Shown here: positions 42,583-51,306 of the stretch, piece after piece
Layout: every line of letters begins with the position of its first letter
Position numbering within the stretch: the first letter of the stretch is position 1
Notes under the pieces: generated by a model
The model's input: the letters and a program-made list of their open reading frames with translations, nothing else
Databases searched by the model: none
What the model was told of the DNA's origin: nothing
Translations under genes and position numbers: made by a program
Source: an uncultured Clostridia bacterium
Lineage (GTDB): Bacteria > Bacillota > Clostridia > Oscillospirales > Acutalibacteraceae
Assembly (NCBI GenBank): GCA_945874765.1
Contig: CAMCHQ010000005.1
Span: 62,001-126,000 of the forward strand
DNA: 64,000 nt
Direction: 5' to 3'

Positions 42583-44751
42583 ATGAAAAAACTACTATGT
42601 GTTCTATTTTCTCTTCTTATGGCTTTGTCATTTGTGTCTTGCTCAAACGGAGATAATATTGACCCCAATAAGCACCAAATTGATTTGAGCGCATATAAAT
42701 ATCCTACTCCCCAAAAAAGCGTTGATATGATTGATACAAAAAAAGTAAACGTTTCATATATTGCTTCGTCTAACGGCTATTTCTATCAAAATAAAAACGG
42801 TAAAAGTGCCGATTTGCTTTATATCAAGGGCGTAAATATGGGCCTTACCGAGGCGCAGACTTCGCTTGATAACAGTAATATTTCATATGACACCTTTATG
42901 AATTGGTTTGAAGAAATTAAGGATATGAACGCCAATACCGTTCGTGTATTTTCAATAATGAATCCTAATTTCTATAAGGCGCTTTATGATTTTAATAAGA
43001 AAAATTCATCCTCTCCGCTTTATTTGATTCAGGGCATTTGGTTTAGTGAGGACTTGATGTATCAACTTACCGACGCACTTGAAAGCGACGAAATTATTAT
43101 ATCGGCATTTAAAAAAGCGTGTAAGGAAACGGTAGATATCATTCACGGCAACAGCAGTGATACCGTTTACGGTGAGTTTTCTCCGGCAATATATGATAAA
43201 GACGTTTCAAAATATACCGTCGGATATATTTTAGGTCTTGAATATCCTGCCGACTTTGTTATTGAAACTAACGCTTCTCACCCCGATAAGGCAAATTATA
43301 AGGGTAAGTATCTTGAAACAAAAAGCGGTTCGACTCCTTTTGAGGCTTTTCTTGCAAATGTCGGCGATTATCTTGTTGATTGTGAAACAAGCGCTTATAA
43401 CAGCCAAACTCCTGTCGCTTTTCTCAATTGGCAGGTGCTTGATACTATTACTCATACCAATGAGCCGTATAAAGAGGAAAATGACGCAGTAAGCGTTAAT
43501 ACCGAAAACATAACGGCTAAGTCAAATTATTATCCGGGGCTTTTTGCCGCAGTCGATGTTTATCCTTATTATCCCGAATTTATGAATTATGAGGAAAAAT
43601 ATACTTCATATACAGATGAAAAAGGGGAAAAGGATAATTACCGTGCGTATCTCAATGATTTGAAAACGCAATATTCAGTTCCGCTTTTGATTGCCGAATA
43701 CGGTCTTTCCACCTCTCGTGGCAAGGCTCATTTAGGCTTAAACGGCTATGACCAAGGCGGTCTTAATGAAGATGAACAGGCAAAACTCGTTTCTAAAATG
43801 ACTAACGATATTGCACTTGAGGGCTGTGCGGGCGGTCTTGTTTTTGAATGGGCTGACGAATGGTTTAAAAGCACGTGGAATATTAATATGTATTACCCCG
43901 ACGACCCGACTAAGCGCACGCAAAATCTTTCCTCTGCAGAGCAGAGCTACGGCATTTTGTGGTATGATACTTCCACCTCTTACCCCGATGGCGATTTGAG
44001 TGAGTGGAAAAATGCTTATAAGGTAAACGATAACCTTAAAGTTATGTATGACGCAAATTATATGCATCTTCTTCTAACTCTTCCCGACGGCTTTGATACA
44101 TCAAAGGATACGTTCTTCGTTCCTATATCGACAAACGGCACGGGCAGTAAGTTTTCTAAGAAATATAACCTTAAATTCAGCGATAATACAGACTTTTTGC
44201 TTGTCTTTAACGGAAAGGACAATACACGTATTCTTTGCGATAAAGCGCAGGACGTATTTCATTATAAGTTCGGTGTTATTCGTAAGGTTTTCGGTACTTC
44301 TCAGTCAAAGGCTTATAAGCAAAATACAGGTGAGTATGACAAGATTAATACCTTTGTGTCAAATGAGATAATAGTTCCGTCAACCAATGAGAGAATTGAG
44401 CCAAGATATTATGAGGGTGGTCTTTTGAAATTCGGCAATGCCAACCCCGATAGCTCGGACTATGACAGTAGTGCGGATTTTTATTATAACGGCAATACTG
44501 TTGAAATTCGCATTGCTTGGTATCTTCTCAATGTTATGAACCCTACAACTAAGGCTTGTATCAATACACCGTTTAAGGGCGACGAAATTACATATTCAAA
44601 TTTTGGCGCTATCAAAATAGGTTCAGGTACAGAGGGTAAAATCAAACTCAATGACGCAAAGTTTACCGGAGTGAAAAACGTCAAACTTACTCAAAGGCTT
44701 AAAAAAGTTTACTATTCGCTTCAGGATTTGTATCCGCAAATTAATTTGTAA
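42583..44751 (+). CDS. Lipoprotein glycoside-hydrolase-like paralogue with a CBM9-like domain
   Basis: A 722-residue lipoprotein (MKKLLCVLFSLLMALSFVSC, lipidated Cys at about residue 20) that is clearly paralogous to the preceding protein. It has YIKGVNMGLTEAQ, NTVRVFSIMNPNFYKALYDF, YILGLEYPADFV (Glu220), VDVYPYYPEFMNYE, LLIAEYGLSTSRGKAH (Glu372) and GLVFEWADEWFKSTWN, followed by a CBM9-like domain starting YPDGDLSEW. Both presumed catalytic Glu residues are kept. It is the last gene of the operon and is followed by a strong terminator. Attachment to the outer face of the membrane places it where the polymer emerges; this role is inferred. Confidence 0.8.
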   Translation: MKKLLCVLFSLLMALSFVSCSNGDNIDPNKHQIDLSAYKYPTPQKSVDMIDTKKVNVSYIASSNGYFYQNKNGKSADLLYIKGVNMGLTEAQTSLDNSNISYDTFMNWFEEIKDMNANTVRVFSIMNPNFYKALYDFNKKNSSSPLYLIQGIWFSEDLMYQLTDALESDEIIISAFKKACKETVDIIHGNSSDTVYGEFSPAIYDKDVSKYTVGYILGLEYPADFVIETNASHPDKANYKGKYLETKSGSTPFEAFLANVGDYLVDCETSAYNSQTPVAFLNWQVLDTITHTNEPYKEENDAVSVNTENITAKSNYYPGLFAAVDVYPYYPEFMNYEEKYTSYTDEKGEKDNYRAYLNDLKTQYSVPLLIAEYGLSTSRGKAHLGLNGYDQGGLNEDEQAKLVSKMTNDIALEGCAGGLVFEWADEWFKSTWNINMYYPDDPTKRTQNLSSAEQSYGILWYDTSTSYPDGDLSEWKNAYKVNDNLKVMYDANYMHLLLTLPDGFDTSKDTFFVPISTNGTGSKFSKKYNLKFSDNTDFLLVFNGKDNTRILCDKAQDVFHYKFGVIRKVFGTSQSKAYKQNTGEYDKINTFVSNEIIVPSTNERIEPRYYEGGLLKFGNANPDSSDYDSSADFYYNGNTVEIRIAWYLLNVMNPTTKACINTPFKGDEITYSNFGAIKIGSGTEGKIKLNDAKFTGVKNVKLTQRLKKVYYSLQDLYPQINL

Positions 44752-44764
44752 TTGAATATATGAA

Positions 44765-44802
44765 AAAAGGACAACGGATTTTATTTTTCCGTTGTCCTTT
44801 TT
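44765..44802. terminator. Bidirectional terminator at the end of the polysaccharide operon
   Basis: AAAAGGACAACGGA (44765-44778) and TCCGTTGTCCTTTT (44788-44801) form a perfect 14-bp stem with flanking A and T runs, between convergent genes. Confidence 0.93.
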
Positions 44803-44813
44803 GTTATTTGTAC

Positions 44814-45914
44814 TTATTCTTCGTTTTCGCTGTTTTGGAATTTTTTGAGAACCTCTTTGAGCATAACGGCTCTGTTTTGGCTCATAGGAGTGTTTTCCTC
44901 TGCCTTTTTAGGCTGTGGGTTTTCCTTCGGTGTTACAGGTTTTTGAGCGTTCATTTGTTGCCTGATTACATCAACCGCACGTCTTTGCTCGGGCTGTACC
45001 TGTCTTTGAGGGGCAGGTTGCCTTTGTGAAACGAATTGCCTTTGCGGCTGCTCGGTCGGGGTCGGTTCAACCGGTTTTTCTTCCTCAACTGCAACAACAG
45101 GTGCGCTTTCGACTATTTCCGGCTCGTTTGCCTTTTGAAAAATGATTTTTTCAACCGTAATCGGCTCGCTTTCAAACGATTCACTTTCGCTGACCGCTTT
45201 TGTTACAGTCGGTTCAAAATGCGGCTCATATGTAGGCTCACTTTTAGCCTCGCTTGTTTTTTCGCTTTCATACTCCTTGAAAAATTCGTCATATTTTTTA
45301 AAAACGTTCTCGGCATTTTTCTCGTTTTCCGATTTAAGAGTGTCGATTTTTTTCATTGAGTTTGCAACGCCGTTTGCTTTTTCGATAAGCTTGTCGGTAT
45401 TTTGACTTACCGCCGTAATGTTCTTCGTAATGCTTTCAAGAAGCGCCTTGATGTCGGTGTTTATAAGGGAATAAGCGTTGATTGCTTTTTCGATTTCAGC
45501 TTTTGCGCTGTCGCTTGATGCCGCTATTTCGTTTAAAAATTCGTCAGTTCCGTCTTTTGCTTTTTGAGCAATCTCACTTCCGCTTTCATATGCAGAATAG
45601 AAAATTTTGCCTATATTTGCAATGTGGTCATTGTTTTGCTGAGTGCTCTTGTCAAGCCTTGCTTCAAGATTTGCAACTATATTTGTAAGCTTTTCAGCCT
45701 CATTTTCCAATGTGGCATTTTCGCTTTGGAGTTTTTCGTATTCGTCTTTAAGGCTTTTGTACTCTTTTAAAATTTTGTTTGCCTTTGCAAGTCTTTGGTT
45801 GTTTAATTTTGCATTGTTTTCAAGTTCTTTATTTTTATTTTCAAGCTCTTCAATATAAGCGTCAACAGCTTTTTTCTTGTATCCGCCCATAAAACTTGAC
45901 TTAAATTCAGCCAT
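44814..45914 (-). CDS. DivIVA-like coiled-coil protein with a Pro/Gln-rich C-terminus
   Basis: A 366-residue protein. The N-terminus EFKSSFMGGYKKKAVDAYIE fits a DivIVA-type N-terminal domain (compare the FDKVLRGYDIKQVNEYI text in the Tad locus); a long coiled coil follows (about 20-230), then a Pro/Glu/Gln-rich low-complexity stretch (about 235-330) and a conserved-looking end, MLKEVLKKFQNSENEE. Probably a cytoplasmic, polar or septal organising protein. AAGGAGAAG precedes the ATG. It stands alone on the minus strand, convergent with the polysaccharide operon and upstream-adjacent to uxaA; no functional tie to uxaA is obvious. Confidence 0.7.
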   Translation of the reverse strand: MAEFKSSFMGGYKKKAVDAYIEELENKNKELENNAKLNNQRLAKANKILKEYKSLKDEYEKLQSENATLENEAEKLTNIVANLEARLDKSTQQNNDHIANIGKIFYSAYESGSEIAQKAKDGTDEFLNEIAASSDSAKAEIEKAINAYSLINTDIKALLESITKNITAVSQNTDKLIEKANGVANSMKKIDTLKSENEKNAENVFKKYDEFFKEYESEKTSEAKSEPTYEPHFEPTVTKAVSESESFESEPITVEKIIFQKANEPEIVESAPVVAVEEEKPVEPTPTEQPQRQFVSQRQPAPQRQVQPEQRRAVDVIRQQMNAQKPVTPKENPQPKKAEENTPMSQNRAVMLKEVLKKFQNSENEE

Positions 45915-45995
45915 ATTTCTTCTCCTTCATCATTATTTCGATAGTATATTAACACAAAATTGTTAATAATTCAAATATATTAATATTTTATTTTA

Positions 45996-47465
45996 TTACA
46001 TTATAACTCCGTCTTTGAAAATAGATATGTCCCTGTATCCGTTTTCCTCATTTCTTGTTTGCCTGCCCGATGCAACATCAATCATTAATTTGAATATTTC
46101 CTCGGTCATATTTTCAAAGTCTCCTGTTTCAATCAATTCTCCGGCGTTAAAATCAATCCATTTTGCTTTCTTTTTCGCAAGACGTGAGTTTGACGATATT
46201 TTAATTGTGGGAACAGGTGCGCCGAGCGGAGTGCCTCTGCCCGTTGTAAAGAAAATTATATTTGCCCCTGCGCACGTTAAATTAGTTGTCGATACAATAT
46301 CGTTTCCCGGACCGGTCAAGAGATTTAGCCCTTGCTTTTTGCAGTGTTCGCCGTATTCGAGTACGTCTGTTATTACCGCATTTCCGCCTTTTTGAATACA
46401 ACCGAGCGATTTTTCCTCAAGCGTTGTTATTCCGCCGTCGTGATTTCCCGGTGACGGATTTTCATAACATTCCTGATTGTGAGAAAAGAAATATTGCTTA
46501 AAGGAGTTAATCATATTTACACATTTGTTAAATGCTTTTTCGTTTTCGCACCTTTTCATCAAAAGCTGTTCCGCACCGAACATTTCCGGTACTTCCGTTA
46601 AAATTGCCGATGTTCCGAGAGAGGTGAGTTTATCCGTAAGCCTGCCGCAAAGCGCATTTGCCGTTATTCCGCTGAAAGCGTCGGAACCGCCGCACTTGTA
46701 ACCTACCGCAAGTTTATTTATAGGTATCGGTTCACGCTTGAAAGTCTTAACAAATGTGTAAAGTTCCTTTAATAATTTTTCGCCCTCTTCAAGCTCGTCT
46801 TCGCAGTCTTGAGTTACAAGAAATTTAATCCTGTTTTTATCATACTTTCCGAGATACTTTTTAAGTACCTTGACATTTGTGTTTTCGCACCCGAGCGATA
46901 CAATAAGCACACCGCCTGCATTTGGATGATTTGCAAGGGAAGAGAGTATTTTTCTCGTGTTCTCCTGGTCATCGCCAATCTGACTGCAACCGAATGGGTG
47001 AGTATATGCAAACACACCGTCACAGCCGTCGCCTATAATATTTTGACCGATTTTTTCAAGTTTTTTTGCAGTGCTGTTTACACAGCCGACAGTCGGAATT
47101 ATCCAAATTTCATTTCTTGTCGCCGCTCTGCCGTCCTGCCTTAAATATCCGTCAAATGTAACGTCACATTCCTTTGGCTGATATTCGTTTTCGCCTAAAT
47201 ATTTATAGTCGATTATGTCGCTTAAATTCGTTTTTAAATTGTGCTCGTGAACGTGCTCTCCCGTTTTACAATCACGTGTTAAATGACCTATGGGATTGCC
47301 GTATTTTATAATGTTTTCGCCTGCTTTTAAGTCTTTTAATAAAACCTTGTGCCCAAAAGGAATATCGTTTAAAATTTTGATATTGTCAATAATTTCACCG
47401 CTTTTAAGCTCTTCAAGCGCTATAGCAACATTGTCATTTTCGTTGATTTTAAATAACTTACTCAT
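45996..47465 (-). CDS. uxaA: Altronate dehydratase
   Basis: UxaA dehydrates D-altronate to 2-keto-3-deoxygluconate in galacturonate breakdown. The 489-residue protein has an N-terminal SAF domain (about 1-90, with GHKVLLKDLKAGENIIKYG and HVHEHNLKTN) and the catalytic part with GYLRQDGRAATRNEIWIIPT, THPFGCSQIGDD, GCENTNVKVLKKYL, YKCGGSDAFSGITANALCGR and TEVPEMFGAEQLL. Cys residues in GCSQ, CGGSD and LTCAG suit its iron-dependent mechanism. It overlaps the uxaB gene by eight bases. The length is normal. Confidence 0.95.
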   Translation of the reverse strand: MSKLFKINENDNVAIALEELKSGEIIDNIKILNDIPFGHKVLLKDLKAGENIIKYGNPIGHLTRDCKTGEHVHEHNLKTNLSDIIDYKYLGENEYQPKECDVTFDGYLRQDGRAATRNEIWIIPTVGCVNSTAKKLEKIGQNIIGDGCDGVFAYTHPFGCSQIGDDQENTRKILSSLANHPNAGGVLIVSLGCENTNVKVLKKYLGKYDKNRIKFLVTQDCEDELEEGEKLLKELYTFVKTFKREPIPINKLAVGYKCGGSDAFSGITANALCGRLTDKLTSLGTSAILTEVPEMFGAEQLLMKRCENEKAFNKCVNMINSFKQYFFSHNQECYENPSPGNHDGGITTLEEKSLGCIQKGGNAVITDVLEYGEHCKKQGLNLLTGPGNDIVSTTNLTCAGANIIFFTTGRGTPLGAPVPTIKISSNSRLAKKKAKWIDFNAGELIETGDFENMTEEIFKLMIDVASGRQTRNEENGYRDISIFKDGVIM

Positions 47466-48798
47466 TTAAAAGTTTCTCCATAGCCTTGTTAATTCCAAGC
47501 GCCTTTATACTGTCAAAATATCCCTTAACTTTTTCGTAAAGACCGTCGATTTTTGTCAAATCCTCACCCCAAAAGTCAACATTTGCCAAAACGTCAAAAA
47601 CCAAGTCGCCGTGCTTATTTCTAAAGAAATCGAGTACACTTTCAACGTCGTTTACAGGGTAATCTTTATTTTCAAAATTCTCATAAAAGTTGATTAGCGC
47701 CGCAAAAGCAAATGATAAAACACTCGGCACTTTTTCAAATTTATTATAATAATCAAGCAGTGAACAAAGGCAGCGTGCCTTGAATTTTGCCACCGAATTT
47801 AAACTTATGTCGAGAAGTTTGTGGTCGATAAAAGGGTTGTTAAATCTTTCAAGTACGCTGTTTGCAAATGTCTTTAATTCGTTTTCGTCAAGGTCAATTG
47901 TTTTTAAAATTTCCTCGTTTAATCCTCTGTCAATATACGCTTTAAACGTTTCGTCATTAACCATATCACGAACAATTTTAAACCCTGCGTTGTATCCTGC
48001 AAGAACGCTCATTGTGTGAACGCCGTTTAATATTTTTACTTTTCTTTCACGGTAGGGGAGAACGCTTTTTACAAAATTTGCACCCATATCAAGACTGCAA
48101 AACGGTATATCTTTTTGTGCTTTTTCATCCGCTTCGATTATCCAGCTTGAATAAGGCTCGCACGCTACGGCACATTCGTCATTTTTATATTCCGCCTTGC
48201 CGGTAACAATTCTGTCAACAAGCGTGTTGCAAAAACTGCATTCGTTTTCGATATAATCAATAAAGCCGTTTTCCAAATTCCAAAGTTTTGCATATTTTAT
48301 AATGCATTTTTTGAGTTCATCACCGTTGTTTTCAATTAACTCAACAGGCAAAAATACAAGACCGCCTTTGCCTTTTTTGAAACGTTCATAAAGCAAAGCA
48401 GTCACCTTAGCCGGAAACGATACGTCGGGACTTTCACTCATTTTATCGCTGTCAACAAAAGAAATTCCCGCTTCCGTTGTGTTTGAAATTACGATTTCAA
48501 GGCTGTCAAGGCAAAAGATACGTTTAAGTTCATCATATTCGCCGACTGTATCAATACATTTTTCTACGCAGGATATCGGCTTAACCTCATTTATAACCTC
48601 ACCGTTTAGCCTGCCTTTTAAAAGAATATTGTATTTGCACTCTTGATTTTTAAGCGCATTTATTACTTTGGTGTTTTTTCTCGGCTGGCATACTGCAACT
48701 TTGCCGTCATAAATACCTTTTTCATTTGCCTCTTGAATAAAATGTTCTGCAAAAGCACGCAAAAAGTTGCCCTCGCCGATTTGCAAAATTTTAATCAT
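47458..48798 (-). CDS. uxaB: Tagaturonate reductase
   Basis: UxaB reduces D-tagaturonate to D-altronate with NADH, one step before UxaA. About 446 residues of the mannitol dehydrogenase family: N-terminal NAD-binding segment KILQIGEGNFLRAFAEHFIQ, ISNTTEAGISF, and the C-terminal domain with PYRERKVKILNGVHTMSVLA, where the Lys-X-X-X-Asn-(X)-X-His catalytic pattern is visible. I use the ATG whose first base is 48798; an in-frame TTG nine bases upstream also exists. It forms an operon with uxaA. Transporter, isomerase and kinase genes for hexuronates are not in the window. Confidence 0.9.
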   Translation of the reverse strand: MIKILQIGEGNFLRAFAEHFIQEANEKGIYDGKVAVCQPRKNTKVINALKNQECKYNILLKGRLNGEVINEVKPISCVEKCIDTVGEYDELKRIFCLDSLEIVISNTTEAGISFVDSDKMSESPDVSFPAKVTALLYERFKKGKGGLVFLPVELIENNGDELKKCIIKYAKLWNLENGFIDYIENECSFCNTLVDRIVTGKAEYKNDECAVACEPYSSWIIEADEKAQKDIPFCSLDMGANFVKSVLPYRERKVKILNGVHTMSVLAGYNAGFKIVRDMVNDETFKAYIDRGLNEEILKTIDLDENELKTFANSVLERFNNPFIDHKLLDISLNSVAKFKARCLCSLLDYYNKFEKVPSVLSFAFAALINFYENFENKDYPVNDVESVLDFFRNKHGDLVFDVLANVDFWGEDLTKIDGLYEKVKGYFDSIKALGINKAMEKLLNE

Positions 48799-48846
48799 AA
48801 TCCTCAATCCCGCTTTTTTACATAATATTTAGAAAAAATCTCTCTA

Positions 48847-48875
48847 ATTATATAACATAAAAATTTTAAAGTAAA
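48847..48875 (-). promoter_or_regulatory. Possible promoter for uxaB-uxaA
   Basis: On the minus strand TTTACT (48875-48870), 17 bases, TATAAT (48852-48847). It is divergent from the pyr promoter, with about 23 bases between the two -35 boxes. Confidence 0.5.
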
Positions 48876-48898
48876 TAGATATATTAAATATTTTTATG

Positions 48899-48927
48899 TT
48901 GACTAAAAGGGATAAATATATTATAAT
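48899..48927 (+). promoter_or_regulatory. Promoter of the pyrimidine operon
   Basis: TTGACT (48899-48904), 17 bases, TATAAT (48922-48927). Transcription would start near 48934, leaving an untranslated leader of only about 22 bases before pyrC. There is no room for a PyrR-type attenuator. Confidence 0.85.
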
Positions 48928-48955
48928 TACAAGGATAAAGAAAGGACTGTGGTTT

Positions 48956-50230
48956 ATGACATTGCTGATTAAAAATGCACTGTGTTTTATTGCTGATGAA
49001 TTTAAAAAGTCAGATGTTTTCATAACCGACGGGATTATTACCGATATTTCCAGCACTATTTCTTCAAATGGTGCCGATAGAGTAATTGACGCAAGGGATA
49101 AATATTTTTTGATACCGGGCTTTGTAGATGTTCATACACATTTACGTCAGCCCGGTTTTTCTTATAAAGAAACGATTAAGTCAGGCTCTATGGCAGGCGC
49201 AAGGGCAGGTTATACGGCTATTTGCACTATGCCTAATCTTAATCCGGCACCCGATTGCCTTGAAAATCTTAAAGTTCAAACAGATATCATCAAACGTGAC
49301 GCAGTTATTGACGTTCTTCCTTTTGGCACAATTACAAAAGGAAGAAAAGGCGTGGGTGAGGTTGTTGATTTTAAATCAATGGCAGATAAGGTTGTAGGTT
49401 TTTCCGATGACGGCACGGGTGTTCAAACGGCTGAACTTATGGAAGAGGCTATGATTCAATGCGCCAAACTCAATAAGGTCATTTCGGCTCACTGTGAGGT
49501 CAACGATTTGCTTTTAGGCGGATATATCCACGACGGCGTTTACTGTAAGGAACACGGTCATAAGGGTATTTGCTCCGAGAGTGAATGGGCGCAGATTGAA
49601 CGTGACTGCAAACTTGCCGAGAAAACCGGGTGCAGATATCACGTGTGCCATATCTCGACTAAGGAAAGCGTTGATATTATCCGTAAGGCTAAAGCCCGTG
49701 GGGTTAAGGTTACGTGCGAAACAGGTCCGCATTATTTGACTATGTGCGATGAAGATTTGCAAGAGGACGGCAGGTTTAAAATGAATCCGCCGCTTAGAAG
49801 CCGTGAGGATATGAACGCTCTTATCGAGGGTGTTAAAGACGGCACAATCGATGTTATCGCAACCGACCACGCACCTCATTCAAAAGAGGAAAAGTCAAAG
49901 GGACTTAAAGGCTCGGCTATGGGTGTTGTCGGTTTGGAAACGGCATTCGGTGTACTTAATACAAAGCTTGTCAAAACGGGTGTTATTTCTCTTGAAAAAC
50001 TGATTGATATGATGTCGATAAGACCGAGAGAAATTTTTGATATTCCGGGCGGTAAAATCGAAGTAGGTGCTCCTGCCGATTTGGCACTGCTTGATATAGA
50101 TAAAAAATGGTGCGTTGACCCTGAAAAATTTGTAACTATGGGTCGTGCAACACCGTTTCAAAATTGGAAACTGCAGGGTGAAAACCTTTTAACAATATAT
50201 AAAGGAGAGATTGTTTATGAAGCCATATAA
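48956..50230 (+). CDS. pyrC: Dihydroorotase
   Basis: Closes carbamoyl-aspartate to dihydroorotate in de novo pyrimidine synthesis. About 424 residues with the metal motif VDVHTHLRQPGFSYKET, HCEVNDL, CHISTKESVDII and ATDHAPHSKEEK, as in class I (zinc) dihydroorotases. The start at 48956 follows AAAGGA; the in-frame ATG at 48896 lies upstream of the promoter and cannot be used. The carA start overlaps its end by 14 bases, so translation is coupled. First gene of a nine-gene pyr operon. Confidence 0.96.
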   Translation: MTLLIKNALCFIADEFKKSDVFITDGIITDISSTISSNGADRVIDARDKYFLIPGFVDVHTHLRQPGFSYKETIKSGSMAGARAGYTAICTMPNLNPAPDCLENLKVQTDIIKRDAVIDVLPFGTITKGRKGVGEVVDFKSMADKVVGFSDDGTGVQTAELMEEAMIQCAKLNKVISAHCEVNDLLLGGYIHDGVYCKEHGHKGICSESEWAQIERDCKLAEKTGCRYHVCHISTKESVDIIRKAKARGVKVTCETGPHYLTMCDEDLQEDGRFKMNPPLRSREDMNALIEGVKDGTIDVIATDHAPHSKEEKSKGLKGSAMGVVGLETAFGVLNTKLVKTGVISLEKLIDMMSIRPREIFDIPGGKIEVGAPADLALLDIDKKWCVDPEKFVTMGRATPFQNWKLQGENLLTIYKGEIVYEAI

Positions 50231-51305
50231 CAAAAAAATTGTGCTTGAAAACGGTAAAGAGTTTTACGGCTACGGTTTCGGCGCAGACAAAGAAGCAATT
50301 AACGAAATTGTTTTCAATACTTCAATGGTGGGATATCAGGAAATTGTGTCCGACCCGAGTTATACCGACCAAATGGTATGTATGACTTATCCTCTTATCG
50401 GCAACTACGGTATGACTGACGAGGACTACGAAACAAAAGTGCCTACTATGGGCGGTCTTATTGTAAGAGAATATAACGATTTGCCGTCAAACTTCCGTTA
50501 CACAAAGACGCTTGACGAGGTCCTCGTTGAATATGATATCCCTGCAATCAGCGGTGTCGATACAAGAATGATTACAAGAATTATCCGTGACGAAGGCTCT
50601 CAAAAGGTTATTATCTGTGACGCAGACGTGCCTTATGAAGAGGCTTTAAAGAAAGTTAGGGAATATGTAATTCCTACAGATATGGTTTCACGTGTAAGCT
50701 GTAAAAAGCGTTGGTATTCAAGAACTCCGAATCATAAATACGACGTTGTAGCTATCGATTGCGGTATTAAGCATAATATCATTCGCAAGCTTAACGAAAA
50801 GGGCTGTAACGTAACTGTTGTTCCTTATAATATTACAAGTGAGGAAATCCTTAAAATGCGTCCCGACGGCTTGTTCCTTTCTAACGGACCGGGTAACCCT
50901 GAGGACGTTCAGACTGTAATCAATGTTGTTAAAGAACTTAGAGGCAAGCTTCCCATTTTCGGTATCTGCCTCGGTCATCAGATGATTTCTCTTGCTCTCG
51001 GCGCTAAAACGTTTAAAATGAAATTCGGTCACAGAGGCGGTAACCACCCTGTTAAAAATCTTGAAACGGGCAAACTTGAAATCACCTCTCAAAACCATTC
51101 ATACGCTGTTGACGTTAAATCTCTTGACGGCACCGACCTTGAACTTACCCACGTAAATCTTCTTGATGATACGGCGGAGGGTGTTAAGTGTGAAAAGGAC
51201 AAGCTTTTCTCTGTTCAATATCACCCTGAAAGCGCACCGGGTCCGCAGGACAGCGCATACTTATTTGACGAATTTATTGCATTAATGAAAAAGGAGGAAG
51301 ACTGA
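50217..51305 (+). CDS. carA: Carbamoyl-phosphate synthase small (glutaminase) subunit
   Basis: Hydrolyses glutamine and passes ammonia to CarB. A 362-residue protein: N-terminal CarA domain ([34 protein letters not shown]) and a C-terminal class I amidotransferase with [25 protein letters not shown] (nucleophile Cys251) and [21 protein letters not shown] precedes the ATG at 50217. carB follows after one base. Confidence 0.97.
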   Translation: MKPYNKKIVLENGKEFYGYGFGADKEAINEIVFNTSMVGYQEIVSDPSYTDQMVCMTYPLIGNYGMTDEDYETKVPTMGGLIVREYNDLPSNFRYTKTLDEVLVEYDIPAISGVDTRMITRIIRDEGSQKVIICDADVPYEEALKKVREYVIPTDMVSRVSCKKRWYSRTPNHKYDVVAIDCGIKHNIIRKLNEKGCNVTVVPYNITSEEILKMRPDGLFLSNGPGNPEDVQTVINVVKELRGKLPIFGICLGHQMISLALGAKTFKMKFGHRGGNHPVKNLETGKLEITSQNHSYAVDVKSLDGTDLELTHVNLLDDTAEGVKCEKDKLFSVQYHPESAPGPQDSAYLFDEFIALMKKEED

Positions 51306-51306
51306 T

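Noticed and set aside
45943-45948. Promoter for the DivIVA-like gene at 44814-45914
   Set aside because: A TATACT -10 box is present on the minus strand, but no acceptable -35 element stands 16-18 bases upstream.
48896-48955. Longer N-terminus of dihydroorotase starting at the ATG at 48896
   Set aside because: The promoter -35 and -10 boxes lie at 48899-48927, after that ATG; the ATG at 48956 has a ribosome binding site and begins at the conserved N-terminus.
48934-48955. PyrR attenuator before pyrC
   Set aside because: The leader is only about 22 bases and contains no terminator or antiterminator hairpin.
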